64,000 bases of DNA from Flabesymbios commensalis (lineage: Eukaryota; Annelida; Polychaeta; Terebellida; Flabelligeridae), in contig OZ024912.1 in the NCBI GenBank assembly GCA_964017125.1, positions 80,162,649 to 80,226,648 of the forward strand, given 5' to 3'. The notes beneath the pieces were generated by a model that saw nothing but the letters and a program-made list of their open reading frames with translations, had not been told where the DNA came from and did no database searches. This document shows, piece by piece, positions 40,199 through 54,287 of the stretch. The stretch's first letter is position 1. The number at the start of each line of letters is the position of its first letter. Made by a program: the position numbers and the translations under genes.

Positions 40199-43100
40199 CA
40201 TATTCAATCAAATTTCACAGTAATCTCATTAATAACTTTTGAAGTACTCAATCAAACTTCGCCAAATTTATGGGGATGTTGCCGTAATACCAACCAATAG
40301 TGCATGCAAAATTACATGGAAAACGGTTGAGAATTGACGTCTGAATTGCAGTCTAAATTAATAACTTTTAAAAATATTCAATCAAATTTCACAGTAATCT
40401 CATTAATAACTTTTGAAGTACTCAATTAAACTTCGCCAAATTTACAGGGATGGTGCCGTGGTACCAGCCGATGGTGTCTGCAAAATTAAATGGGAAACGG
40501 TTGAGAATTGACGTCTGAATTGCAGTCTAAATGAATAACTTTTAAAAATATTCAATCAAATTTCACACTAATCTCATTAATAACTTTTGAAGTACTCAAT
40601 CAAACTTCGCCAAATTTACAGGAAAGTTGTCATAATACCAGCCGATGGCGCCTGCAAAATTACATGGAAAACGGTTGTGAATTGACGTGTCAATTGACGT
40701 CTAAATGAATAACTTTTAAGCATATTCAATCAAATTTCACAGTAATCTCATTGATAACTTTTGAAGTACTCAATAAAACTTCGCCAAATTTACAGGAAAG
40801 TTGCCATAATACCAGCCGATGGTGCCTGCAAAATTACATGAAAACGGTTGAGAATTGACGTGTCAATTGACGTCTAAATTAATAACTTTTAAACATATTT
40901 AATCAAATTTCACGCTAATCTCATTAATAACTTTTGAAGAACTCAATTAAACTTCTCCAAATTTACAGGGATGGTGCCGTAATACCAGCCGATGGTGTCT
41001 GCAAAATTAAATGGAAAACGGTTGAGAATTGACGTCTGAATTGCAGTCTAAATGAATAACTTTTAAAAATATTCAATCAAATTTCACACTAATCTCATTA
41101 ATAACTTTTGAAGTACGCAATCAAACTTTGAAAAAATTACAAGAGAGTTGCCGTAATACCAGCCGATGGTGCCTGCAAAATTACATGTAAAACGGTTGAG
41201 AATTGACGTGTCAATTGACGTCTAAATGAATAACTTTTAAAAATATTCAATCAAATTTCACATTAATCTCATTAATAACTTTTGAAGTACTCAATCAAAC
41301 TTCGCCAAATTTACCGTAAAGTTGCCATAATACCAGCCGATGGTGCCTGCAAAATTACATGAAAAACGGTTGAGAATTGACGTGTCAATTGACGTCCAAA
41401 TGAATAACTTTTAAACATATTCAATCAAATTTCACGCTAATGTCATTAATAACTTTTGAAGTACTCAATTAAACTTCGCCAAATTTACAGGGATGGTGCC
41501 GTAATACCATCCGATGGTGTCTGCAAAATTAAATGGAAAACGGTTGAGAATTGACGTCTGAATTGCAGTCTAAATTAATAACTTTTAAAAATATTCAATC
41601 AAATTTCACAGTAATCTCATTAATAACTTTTGAAGTACGCAATCAAACTTTGAAAAAATTACAAGACAGTTGCCGTAATACCAGCCGATGGTCCCTGCAA
41701 AATTACATGGAAAACGGTTGAGAATTGACGTGTCAATTGACGTCTAAATGAATAACTTTTAAAAATATTCAATCAAATTTCACACTAATCTCATTAATAA
41801 CTCTTGAAGTACTCAATCAAACTTCGCCAAATTTATAGGGATGTTGCCGTAATACCAACCAATAGTGCATGCAAAATTACATAGAAAACGGTTGAGAATT
41901 ACCGTCTGAATTGATGTCTAAATGAATAACTTTTAAACATATTCAATCAAATTTCACGCTAATCTCATTAATAACTTTTGAAGAACTCAATTAAACTCCC
42001 CCAAATTTACAGGGATGGTGCCGTACTACGAGCCGATGGTGTCTGCAAAATTAAATGGAAAACGGTTGAGAATTGACGTCTGAATTGCAGTCTAAATGAA
42101 TAACTTTTAAAAATATTCAATCAAATTTCACACTAATCTCATTAATTACTTTTGAAGTACGCAATCAAACTTTGAAAAAATTACAAGAGAGTTGCCGTAA
42201 TACCAGGCGATGGTGCCTGCAAAATTACATGGAAAACGGTTGAGAATTGACGTGTCAATTGACGTCTAAATGAATAACTTTTAAAAATATTCAATCAAAT
42301 TTCACATTAATCTCATTAATAACTTTTGAAGTACTCAATCAAACTTTGCCAAATTTAACGTAAAGTTGCCATAATACCAGCCGATGGTGCCTGCAAAATT
42401 ACATAGAAAACGGTTGAGAATTGACGTGTCAATTGACGTCTAGATGAATAACTTTTAAACATATTCAATCAAATTTCACGCTAATCTCATTAATAACTTT
42501 TGAAGTACTCAATTAAACTTCGCCAAATTTACAGGGATGGTGCCGTAATACCAGCCGATGGTGTCTGCAAAATTAAATGGAAAACGGTTGAGAATTGACG
42601 TGTCAATTGACGTCTAAATGAATAACTTTTAAACATATTCAATCAAATTTCACAGTAATCTCATTAATAACTTTTGAAGTACTCAATCAAACTTCGCCAA
42701 ATTTATGGGGATGTTGCCGTAATACCAACCAATAGTGCATGCAAAATTACATGGAAAACGGTTGAGAATTAACGTCTGAATTGAAGTCTAAATGAATAAC
42801 TTTTAAAAATATTCAATCAAATTTCACGCTAATCTCATTAATAACTTTTGAAGTACTCAATTAAACTTCGCCAAATTTACAGGGATGGTGCCGTGGTACC
42901 AGCCGATGGTGTCTGCAAAATTAAATGGAAAACGGTTGAGAATTGACGTCTGAATTGCAGTCTAAATGAATAACTTTTAAAAATATTCAATCAAATTTCA
43001 CACTAATCTCATTGATAACTTTTGAAGTACTCAATCAAACTTCGCCAAATTTACAGGAAAGTTGTCATAATACCAGCCGATGGTGCCTGCAAAATTCCAT

Positions 43101-44198
43101 GGAAAACGGTTGAGAATTGACGTGTCAATTGACGTCTAAATGAATAACTTTTAAACATATTCAATCAAATTTCACAGTAATCTCATTGATAACTTTTGAA
43201 GTACTCAATAAAACTTCGCCAAATTTACAGGAAAGTTGCCATAATACCAGCCGATGGTGCCTGCAAAATTACATGAAAACGGTTGAGAATTGACGTGTCA
43301 ATTGACGTCTAAATTAATAACTTTTAAAAATATTCAATCAAATTTCACGCTAATCTCATTAATAACTTTTGAAGAACTCAATTAAACTTCTCCAAATTTA
43401 CAGGGATGGTGCCGTAATACCAGCCGATGGTGTCTGCAAAATTAAATGGAAAACGGTTGAGAATTGACGTCTGAATTGCAGTCTAAATTAATAACTTTTA
43501 AAAATATTCAATCAAATTTCACAGTAATCTCATTAATAACTTTTGAAGTACGGAATCAAACTTCGAAAAATTTACAAGACAGTTGCCGTAATACCAGCCG
43601 ATGGTCCCTGCAAAATTACATGGAAAACGGTTGAGAATTGACGTGTCAATTGACGTCTAAATGAATAACTTTTAAAAATATTCAATCAAATTTCACACTA
43701 ATCTCATTAATAACTCTTGAAGTACTCAATCAAACTTCGCCAAATTTATAGGGATGTTGCCGTAATACCAACCAATAGTGCATGCAAAATTACATAGAAA
43801 ACGGTTGAGAATTAACGTCTGAATTGATGTCTAAATGAATAACTTTTAAACATATTCAATCAAATTTCACGCTAATCTCATTAATAACTTTTGAAGAACT
43901 CAATTAAACTCCCCCAAATTTACAGGGATGGTGCCGTAATACGAGCCGATGGTGTCTGCAAAATTAAATGGAAAACGGTTGAGAATTGACGTCTGAATTG
44001 CAGTCTAAATGAATAACTTTTAAAAATATTCAATCAAATTTCACACTAATCTCATTAATTACTTTTGAAGTACGCAATCAAACTTTGAAAAAATTACAAG
44101 AGAGTTGCCGTAATACCAGGCGATGGTGCCTGCAAAATTACATGGAAAACGGTTGAGAATTGACGTGTCAATTGACGTCTAAATGAATAACTTTTAAA
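40199..44198. repeat. 4000-bp, 23-monomer unit, first copy in block B
   Basis: Counterpart of 26088-30087 at offset 14,111. GTACTACGAG falls at 42023, and the other class order and markers are unchanged. It restores the expected GACGTCC at 41391 where block A has TCGTCC, and TTTCACGC at 43343 where block A has TTACACGC. Confidence 0.87.
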
Positions 44199-47100
44199 CG
44201 TATTCAATCAAATTTCACAGTAATCTCATTAATAACTTTTGAAGTACTCAATCAAACTTCGCCAAATTTATGGGGATGTTGCCGTAATACCAACCAATAG
44301 TGCATGCAAAATTACATGGAAAACGGTTGAGAATTGACGTCTGAATTGCAGTCTAAATTAATAACTTTTAAAAATATTCAATCAAATTTCACAGTAATCT
44401 CATTAATAACTTTTGAAGTACTCAATTAAACTTCGCCAAATTTACAGGGATGGTGCCGTGGTACCAGCCGATGGTGTCTGCAAAATTAAATGGAAAACGG
44501 TTGAGAATTGACGTCTGAATTGCAGTCTAAATGAATAACTTTTAAAAATATTCAATCAAATTTCACACTAATCTCATTAATAACTTTTGAAGTACTCAAT
44601 CAAACTTCGCCAAATTTACAGGAAAGTTGTCATAATACCAGCCGATGGCGCCTGCAAAATTACATGGAAAACGGTTGAGAATTGACGTGTCAATTGACGT
44701 CTAAATGAATAACTTTTAAGCATATTCAATCAAATTTCACAGTAATCTCATTGATAACTTTTGAAGTACTCAATAAAACTTCGCCAAATTTACAGGAAAG
44801 TTGCCATAATACCAGCCGATGGTGCCTGCAAAATTACATGAAAACGGTTGAGAATTGACGTGTCAATTGACGTCTAAATTAATAACTTTTAAACATATTC
44901 AATCAAATTTCACGCTAATCTCATTAATAACTTTTGAAGAACTCAATTAAACTTCTCCAAATTTACAGGGATGGTGCCGTAATACCAGCCGATGGTGTCT
45001 GCAAAATTAAATGGAAAACGGTTGAGAATTGACGTCTGAATTGCAGTCTAAATTAATAACTTTTAAAAATATTCAATCAAATTTCACACTAATCTCGTTA
45101 ATAACTTTTGAAGTACGCAATCAAACTTTGAAAAAATTACAAGAGAGTTGCCGTAATACCAGCCGATGGTGCCTGCAAAATTACATGTAAAACGGTTGAG
45201 AATTGACGTGTCAATTGACGTCTAAATGAATAACTTTTAAAAATATTCAATCAAATTTCACATTAATCTCATTAATAACTTTTGAAGTACTCAATCAAAC
45301 TTCGCCAAATTTACCGTAAAGTTGCCATAATACCAGCCGATGGTGCCTGCAAAATTACATGAAAAACGGTTGAGAATTGACGTGTCAATTGACGTCCAAA
45401 TGAATAACTTTTAAACATATTCAATCAAATTTCACGCTAATGTCATTAATAACTTTTGAAGTACTCAATTAAACTTCGCCAAATTTACAGGGATGGTGCC
45501 GTAATACCAGCCGATGGTGTCTGCAAAATTAAATGGAAAACGGTTGAGAATTGACGTCTGAATTGCAGTCTAAATTAATAACTTTTAAAAATATTCAATC
45601 AAATTTCACAGTAATCTTATTAATAACTTTTGAAGTACGGAATCAAACTTCGAAAAATTTACAAGACAGTTGCCGTAATACCAGCCGATGGTCCCTGCAA
45701 AATTACATGGAAAACGGTTGAGAATTGACGTGTCAATTGACGTCTAAATGAATAACTTTTAAAAATATTCAATCAAATTTCACACTAATCTCATTAATAA
45801 CTCTTGAAGTACTCAATCAAACTTCGCCAAATTTATAGGGATGTTGCCGTAATACCAACCAATAGTGCATGCAAAATTACATAGAAAACGGTTGAGAATT
45901 ACCGTCTGAATTGATGTCTAAATGAATAACTTTTAAACATATTCAATCAAATTTCACGCTAATCTCATTAATAACTTTTGAAGAACTCAATTAAACTCCC
46001 CCAAATTTACAGGGATGGTGCCGTACTACGAGCCGATGGTGTCTGCAAAATTAAATGGAAAACGGTTGAGAATTGACGTCTGAATTGCAGTCTAAATGAA
46101 TAACTTTTAAAAATATTCAATCAAATTTCACACTAATCTCATTAATTACTTTTGAAGTACGCAATCAAACTTTGAAAAAATTACAAGAGAGTTGCCGTAA
46201 TACCAGGCGATGGTGCCTGCAAAATTACATGGAAAACGGTTGAGAATTGACGTGTCAATTGACGTCTAAATGAATAACTTTTAAAAATATTCAATCAAAT
46301 TTCACATTAATCTCATTAATAACTTTTGAAGTACTCAATCAAACTTTGCCAAATTTAACGTAAAGTTGCCATAATACCAGCCGATGGTGCCTGCAAAATT
46401 ACATGGAAAACGGTTGAGAATTGACGTGTCAATTGACGTCTAGATGAATAACTTTTAAACATATTCAATCAAATTTCACGCTAATCTCATTAATACCTTT
46501 TGAAGTAATCAATTAAACTTCGCCAAATTTACAGGGATGGTGCCGTAATACCAGCCGATGGTGTCTGCAAAATTAAATGGAAAACGGTTGAGAATTGACG
46601 TGTCAATTGACGTCTAAATGAATAACTTTTAAACATATTCAATCAAATTTCACAGTAATCTCATTAATAACTTTTGAAGTACTCAATCAAACTTCGCCAA
46701 ATTTATGGGGATGTTGCCGTAATACCAACCAATAGTGCATGCAAAATTACATGGAAAACGGTTGAGAATTAACGTCTGAATTGAAGTCTAAATGAATAAC
46801 TTTTAAAAATATTCAATCAAATTTCACGCTAATCTCATTAATAACTTTTGAAGTACTCAATTAAACTTCGCCAAATTTACAGGGATGGTGCCGTGGTACC
46901 AGCCGATGGTGTCTGCAAAATTAAATGGAAAACGGTTGAGAATTGACGTCTGAATTGCAGTCTAAATGAATAACTTTTAAAAATATTCAATCAAATTTCA
47001 CACTAATCTCATTGATAACTTTTGAAGTACTCAATCAAACTTCGCCAAATTTACAGGAAAGTTGTCATAATACCAGCCGATGGTGCCTGCAAAATTCCAT

Positions 47101-48198
47101 GGAAAACGGTTGAGAATTGACGTGTCAATTGACGTCTAAATGAATAACTTTTAAACATATTCAATCAAATTTCACAGTAATCTCATTGATAACTTTTGAA
47201 GTACTCAATAAAACTTCGCCAAATTTACAGGAAAGTTGCCATAATACCAGCCGATGGTGCCTGCAAAATTACATGAAAACGGTTGAGAATTGACGTGTCA
47301 ATTGACGTCTAAATTAATAACTTTTAAACATATTCAATCAAATTTCACGCTAATCTCATTAATAACTTTTGAAGAACTCAATTAAACTTCTCCAAATTTA
47401 CAGGGATGGTGCCGTAATACCAGCCGATGGTGTCTGCAAAATTAAATGGAAAACGGTTGAGAATTGACGTCTGAATTGCAGTCTAAATTAATAACTTTTA
47501 AAAATATTCAATCAAATTTCACAGTAATCTCATTAATAACTTTTGAAGTACGGAATCAAACTTCGAAAAATTTACAAGACAGTTGCCGTAATACCAGCCG
47601 ATGATCCCTGCAAAATTACATGGAAAACGGTTGAGAATTGACGTGTCAATTGACGTCTAAATGAATAACTTTTAAAAATATTCAATCAAATTTCACACTA
47701 ATCTCATTAATAACTCTTGAAGTACTCAATCAAACTTCGCCAAATTTATAGGGATGTTGCCGTAATACCAACAAATAGTGCATGCAAAATTACATAGGAA
47801 ACGGTTGAGAATTAACGTCTGAATTGATGTCTAAATGAATAACTTTTAAACATATTCAATCAAATTTCACGCTAATCTCATTAATAACTTTTGAAGAACT
47901 CAATTAAACTCCCCCAAATTTACAGGGATGGTGCCGTAATACGAGCCGATGGTGTCTGCAAAATTAAATGGAAAACGGTTGAGAATTGACGTCTGAATTG
48001 CAGTCTAAATGAATAACTTTTAAAAATATTCAATCAAATTTCACACTAATCTCATTAATTACTTTTGAAGTACGCAATCAAACTTTGAAAAAATCACAAG
48101 AGAGTTGCCGTAATACCAGGCGATGGTGCCTGCAAAATTACATGGAAAACGGATGAGAATTGACGTGTCAATTGACGTCTAAATGAAAACCTTTTAAA
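44199..48198. repeat. 4000-bp, 23-monomer unit, second copy in block B
   Basis: Counterpart of 30088-34087 at offset 14,111, with the same private markers (GATGATCCC near 47603, AATCACAAG near 48093, CTCGTTAATA near 45100). Its first monomer begins CGTATTC rather than CATATTC (G44200). Confidence 0.87.
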
Positions 48199-48894
48199 AA
48201 TATTCAATCAAATTTCACATTAATCTCATTAATGACTTTTGAAGTACTCAATCAAACTTCGTCAAATTTACCGTAAAGTTGCCATAATACCAGCCGATGG
48301 TGCCTGCAAAATTACATGGAAAACGTTTGAGAATTGACGTGTCAATTGACGTCTAAATGAATAACTTTTAAAAATATTCAATCAAATTTCACACTAATCT
48401 CATTAATAACTCTTGAAGTACTCAATCAAACTTCGCCAAATTTATAGGGATGTTGCCGTAATACCAACCAATAGTGCATGCAAAATTACATAGAAAACGG
48501 TTGAGAATTAACGTCTGAATTGATGTCTAAATGAATAACTTTTAAACATATTCAATCAAATTTCACGCTAATCTCATTAATAACTTTTGAAGAACTCAAT
48601 TAAACTCCCCCAAATTTACAGGGATGGCGCCGTAATACGAGCCGATGGTGTCTGCAAAATTAAATGGAAAACGGTTGAGAATTGACGTCTGAATTGCAGT
48701 CTAAATGAATAACTTTTAAAAATATTCAATCAAATTTCACACTAATCTCATTAATTACTTTTGAAGTACGCAATCAAACTTTGAAAAAATTACAAGAGAG
48801 TTGCCGTAATACCAGGCGATGGTGCCTGCAAAATTACATGGAAAACGGTTGAGAATTGACGTTTCAATTGACGTCTAAATGAATAACTTTTAAA

Positions 48895-49068
48895 CATATT
48901 CAATCAAATTTCACGCTAATCTCATTAATAACTTTTGAAGTACTCAATTAAACTTCGCCAAATTTACAGGGATGGTGCCGTAATACCAGCCGATGGTGTC
49001 TGCAAAATTACATGTAAAACGGTTGAGAATTGACGTGTCAATTGACGTCTAAATGAATAACTTTTAAA
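48895..49068. repeat. Chimeric monomer: class 2 body with class 3 tail
   Basis: It begins as class 2 (CACGCTAATC, AATTAAAC, GGGATGGTGCC, GGTGTCTGC) but ends ACATGTAAAACGG with GTGTCAATTG, which elsewhere belongs to class 3 (for example near 51447). The switch lies near monomer position 115-120. I infer exchange or conversion between non-equivalent monomers. Confidence 0.75.
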
Positions 49069-49242
49069 AATATTCAATCAAATTTCACATTAATCTCATT
49101 AATAACTTTTGAAGTACTCAATTAAACTTCGCCAAATTTACAGGGATGGTGCCGTAATACCAGCCGATGGTGTCTGCAAAATTAAATGGAAAACGGTTGA
49201 GAATTGACGTCTGAATTGCAGTCTAAATGAATAACTTTTAAA
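49069..49242. repeat. Chimeric monomer: class 4 head with class 2 body
   Basis: The head CACATTAATC is typical of the class 4 subtype with ACCGTAAAG, but the body is class 2 (AATTAAAC, GGGATGGTGCC, TTAAATGG). It sits directly after the 2/3 chimera. The two could come from one deletion event joining distant monomers. Confidence 0.72.
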
Positions 49243-50460
49243 AATATTCAATCAAATTTCACAGTAATCTCATTAATAACTTTTGAAGTACGAAATCAAA
49301 CTTCGAAAAATTTACAAGACAGTTGCCGTAATACCAGCCGATGGTCCCTGCAAAATTACATGGAAAACGGTTGAGAATTGACGTGTCAATTGACGTCTAA
49401 ATGAATAACTTTTAAAAATATTCAATCAAATTTCACACTAATCTCATTAATAACTCTTGAAGTACTCAATCAAACTTCGCCAAATTTATAGGGATGTTGC
49501 CGTAATACCAACCAATAGTGCATGCAAAATTACATAGAAAACGGTTGAGAATTACCGTCTGAATTGATGTCTAAATGAATAACTTTTAAACATATTCAAT
49601 CAAATTTCACGCTAATCTCATTAATAACTTTTGAAGAACTCAATTAAACTCCCCCAAATTTACAGGGATGGTGCCGTACTACGAGCCGATGGTGTCTGCA
49701 AAATTAAATGGAAAACGGTTGAGAATTGACGTCTGAATTGCAGTCTAAATGAATAACTTTTAAAAATATTCAATCAAATTTCACACTAATCTCATTAATT
49801 ACTTTTGAAGTACGCAATCAAACTTTGAAAAAATTACAAGAGAGTTGCCGTAATACCAGGCGATGGTGCCTGCAAAATTACATGGAAAACGGTTGAGAAT
49901 TGACGTGTCAATTGACGTCTAAATGAAAACCTTTTAAAAATATTCAATCAAATTTCACACTAATCTCATTAATAACTTTTGAAGTACTCAATCAAACTTC
50001 GTCAAATTTACCGTAAAGTTGCCATAATACCAGCCGATGGTGCCTGCAAAATTACATGGAAAACGGTTGAGAATTAACGTGTCAATTGACGTCTAAATGA
50101 ATAACTTTTAAACATATTCAATCAAATTTCACGCTAATCTCATTAATAACTTTTGAAGTACTCAATTAAACTTCGCCAAATTTACAGGGATGGTGCCGTA
50201 ATACCAGCCGATGGTGTCTGCAAAATTAAATGGAAAACGGTTGAGAATTGACGTCTGAATTGCAGTCTAAATGAATAACTTTTAAAAATATTCAATCAAA
50301 TTTCACACTAATCTCATTAATAACTTTTGAAGTACGCGATCAAACTTCGAAAAAATTACAAGAGAGTTGTCGTAATACTAGCCGATGGTGCCTGCAAAAT
50401 TACATGGAAAACGGTTGAGAATTGACGTGTCAATTGACGTCTAAATGAATAACTTTTAAA

Positions 50461-52373
50461 CATATTCAATCAAATTTCACAGTAATCTCATTAATAACTT
50501 TTGAAGTACTCAATCAAACTTCGCCAAATTTATGGGGATGTTGCCGTAATACCAACCAATAGTGCATGCAAAATTACATGGAAAACGGTTGAGAATTAAC
50601 GTCTGAATTGAAGTCTAAATGAATAACTTTTAAAAATATTCAATCAAATTTCACGCTAATCTCATTAATAACTTTTGAAGTACTCAATTAAACTTCGCCA
50701 AATTTACAGGGATGGTGCCGTAATACCAGCCGATGGTGTCTGCAAAATTAAATGGAAAACGGTTGAGAATTGACGTCTGAATTGCAGTCTAAATGAATAA
50801 CTTTTAAAAATATTCAATCAAATTTCACACTAATCTCATTAATAACTTTTGAAGTACTTAATCAAACTTCGCCAAATTTACAGGAAAGTTGTCATAATAC
50901 CAGCCGATGGTGCCTGCAAAATTACATGGAAAACGGTTGAGAATTGACGTGTCAATTGACGTCTAAATGAATAACTTTTAAACATATTCAATCAAATTTC
51001 ACAGTAATCTCATTGATAACTTTTGAAGTACTCAATAAAACTTCGCCAAATTTACAGGAAAGTTGCCATAATACCAGCCGATGGTGCCTGCAAAATTATA
51101 TGAAAACGGTTGAGAATTGACGTGTCAATTGACGTCTAAATTAATAACTTTTAAACATATTCAATCAAATTTCACGCTAATCTCATTAATAACTTTTGAA
51201 GAACTCAATTAAATTTCTCCAAATTTACAGGGATGGTGCCGCAATACCAGCCGATGGTGTCTGCAATATTAAATGGAAAACGGTTGAGAATTGACGTCTG
51301 AATTGCAGTCTAAATGAATAACTTTTAAAAATATTCAATCAAATTTCACACTAATCTCATTAATAACTTTTGAAGTACGCAAACAAACTTTGAAAAAATT
51401 ACAAGAGAGTTGCCGTGATACCAGCCGATGGTGCCTGCAAAATTACATGTAAAACGGTTGAGAATTGACGTGTCAATTGACGTCTAAATGAATAACTTTT
51501 AAAAATATTCAATCAAATTTCACATTAATCTCATTAATAACTTTTGAAGTACTCAATCAAACTTCGCCAAATTTACCGTAAAGTTGCCATAATACCAGCC
51601 GATGGTGCCTGCAAAATTACATGGAAAACGGTTTAGAATTGACGTGTCAATTGACGTCTAAATGAATAACTTTTAAACATATTCAATCAAATTTCACGCT
51701 AATCTCATTAATAACTTTTGAAGTACTCAATTAAACTTCGCCAAATTTACAGGGATGGTGCCGTAATACCAGCCGATGGTGTCTGCAAAATTAAATGGAA
51801 AACGGTTGAGAATTGACGTCTGAATTGCAGTCTAAATGAATAACTTTTAAAAATATTCAATCAAATTTCACATTAATCTCATTAATAACTTTTGAAGTAC
51901 GCAATCAAACTTCGAAAAAATTACAAGAGAGTTGCCGTAATACTAGCCGATGGTGCCTGCAAAATTACATGGAAAACGGTTGAGAATTGACGTGTCAATT
52001 GACGTCTAAATGAATAACTTTTAAAAATATTCAATCAAATTTCACACTAATCTCATTAATAACTTTCGAAGTACTCAATCAAACTTCGCCAAATTTATAG
52101 GGATGTTGCCGTAATACCAACCAATACTGCATGCAAAATTACATGGAAAACGGTTGAGAATTAACGTCTGAATTGAAGTCTAAATGAATAACTTTCAAAA
52201 ATATTCAATCAAATTTCACACTAATCTCATTAATAACTTTTGAAGTACTCAATCAAACTACGCCAAATTTACAGGAAAGTTGTCATTATACCAGGCGATG
52301 GTGCCTGCAAAATTACATGGAAAACGGTTGAGAATTGACGTGTCAATTGACGTCTAAATGAATAACTTTTAAA
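50461..52373. repeat. 11-monomer unit (1-2-4-4-2-3-4-2-3-1-4)
   Basis: 1913 bp, which is 11 x 174 minus one base (a 173-bp class 4 monomer with TATATGAAAACGG). It opens with CATATTC, the CACAG head and TTTATGGGGATG, and closes with a TTCGAAG/CTGCATGC class 1 plus a class 4 with AACTACGCC. This is the most regular pattern on the right side of the window. Confidence 0.83.
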
Positions 52374-54287
52374 CATATTCAATCAAATTTCACAGTAATC
52401 TCATTAATAACTTTTGAAGTACACAATCAAACTTCGCCAAATTTATGGGGATGTTGCCGTAATACCAACCAATAGTGCATGCAAAATTACATGGAAAACG
52501 GTTGAGAATTAACGTCTGAATTGAAGTCTAAATGAATAACTTTTAAAAATATTCAATCAAATTTCACGCTAATCTCATTAATAACTTTTGAAGTACTCAA
52601 TTAAACTTCGCCAAATTTACAGGGATGGTGCCGTAGTACCAGCCGATGGTGTCTGCGAAATTAAATGGAAAACGGTTCAGAATTGACGTCTGAATTGCAG
52701 TCTAAATGAATAACTTTTAAAAATATTCAATCAAATTTCACAGTAATCTCATTAATAACTTTTGAAGTACGAAATCAAACTTCGAAAAATTTACAAGACA
52801 GTTGCCGTAATACCAGCCGATGGTCCCTGCAAAATTACATGGAAAACGGTTGAGAATTGACGTGTCAATTGACGTCTAAATGAATAACTTTTAAAAATAT
52901 TCAATCAAATTTCACACTAATCTCATTAATAACTCTTGAAGTACTCAATCAAACTTCGCCAAATTTATAGGGATGTTGCCGTAATACCAACCAATAGTGC
53001 ATGCAAAATTACATAGAAAACGGTTGAGAATTAACGTCTGAATTGATGTCTAAATGAATAACTTTTAAACATATTCAGTCAAATTTCACGCTAATCTCAT
53101 TAATAACTTTTGAAGAACTCAATTAAACTTCCCCAAATTTACAGGGATGGTGCCGTGGTACCAGCCGATGGTGTCTGCAAAATTAAATGGAAAACGGTTG
53201 AGAATTGACGTCTGAATTGCAGTCTAAATGAATAACTTTTAAAAATATTCAATCAAATTTCACACTAATCTCATTAATTACTTTTGAAGTACGCAATCAT
53301 ACTTTGAAAAAATTACAAGAGAGTTGCCGTAATACCAGGCGATGGTGCCTGCAAAATTACATGGAAAACGGTTGAGAATTGACGTGTCAATTGACGTCTA
53401 AATGAAAACCTTTTAAAAATATTCAATCAAATTTCACATTAATCTCATTAATAACTTTTGAAGTACTCAATCAAACTTCGTCAAATTTACCGTAAAGTTG
53501 CCATAATACCAGCCGATGGTGCCTGCAAAATTACATGGAAAACGGTTGAGAATTGACGTGTCAATTGACGTCTAAATGAATAACTTTTAAACATATTCAA
53601 TCAAATTTCACGCTAATCTCATTAATAACTTTTGAAGTACTCAATTAAACTTCGCCAAATTTACAGGGATGGTGCCGTAATACCAGCCGATGGTGTCTGC
53701 AAAATTAAATGGAAAACGGTTGAGAATTGACGTCTGAATTGCAGTCTAAATGAATAACTTTTAAAAATATTCAATCAAATTTCACACTAATCTCATTAAT
53801 AACTTTTGAAGTACGCAATCAAACTTCGAAAAAATTACAAGAGAGTTGTCGTAATACTAGCCGATGGTGCCTGCAAAATTACATGGAAAACGGTTAAGAA
53901 TTGACGTGTCAATTGACGTCTAAATGAATAACTTTTAAAAATATTCAATCAAATTTCACACTAATCTCATTAATAACTTTCAAAGTACTCAATCAAACTT
54001 CGCCAAATTTATAGGGATGTTGCCGTAATACCAACCAATACTGCATGCAAAATTACATGGAAAACGGTTGAGAATTAACGTCTGAATTGAAGTTTAAATG
54101 AATATCTTTTAAAAATATTCAATCAAATTTCACACTAATCTCATTAATAACTTTTGAAGTACTCAATCAAACTACGCCAAATTTACAGGAAAGTTGTCAT
54201 AATACCAGCCGATGGTGCCTGCAAAATTACATGGAAAACGGTTGAGAATTGACGTGTCAATTGACGTCTAAATGAATAACTTTTAAA
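52374..54287. repeat. 11-monomer unit, variant with 3-1-2-3 in the first half
   Basis: 1914 bp, with classes 1-2-3-1-2-3-4-2-3-1-4. Monomers 3 to 6 are a class 3 with GGTCCCTGC, a class 1 with CTCTTGAAG, a class 2 with GAACTC and GCCGTGGTACC, and a class 3 with ATTAATTACTTTTG. This block also appears in the 23-mer, so part of the unit was swapped for the equivalent region of another unit, with no change in length. Confidence 0.78.

Larger units (their letters stand above)
34563..48673. repeat. 14,111-bp, 81-monomer block, copy B
   Basis: Tandem copy of 20452-34562. Offsets are 14,111 at every marker checked: 20695 to 34806, 22881 to 36992, 25019 to 39130, 26088 to 40199 and 30089 to 44200. 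Differences seen by eye are 21876 A/35987 T, 27281 T/41392 A, 29234 A/43345 T, 30089 A/44200 G, 31437 T/45548 G, 31594 G/45705 A, 32597 A/46708 G, and the adjacent pair 33368-33369 AC/47479-47480 CA. That is eight sites, roughly 99.9% identity. It is the most recent large event in the window apart from possibly the 2946- and 2086-bp repeats. Confidence 0.92.
48674..50460. repeat. Junction zone after block B
   Basis: Classes from 48721 are 3, 2/3 chimera, 4/2 chimera, 3-1-2-3-4-2-3. The first monomer has ATTAATTACTTTTG and CCAGGCG, which continues the end of block B. 49243-49938 resembles 27479-28174, including GTACTACGAG near 49676. The zone bridges the 23-mer region and the 11-mer region and carries the two chimeric monomers listed next. 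Confidence 0.78.

Noticed and set aside
34563-48673. Block B as a pure assembly duplication
   Set aside because: Not fully excluded, but eight scattered differing sites between the blocks, and exact homologous register at the join, fit a real recent duplication better than a repeated contig.
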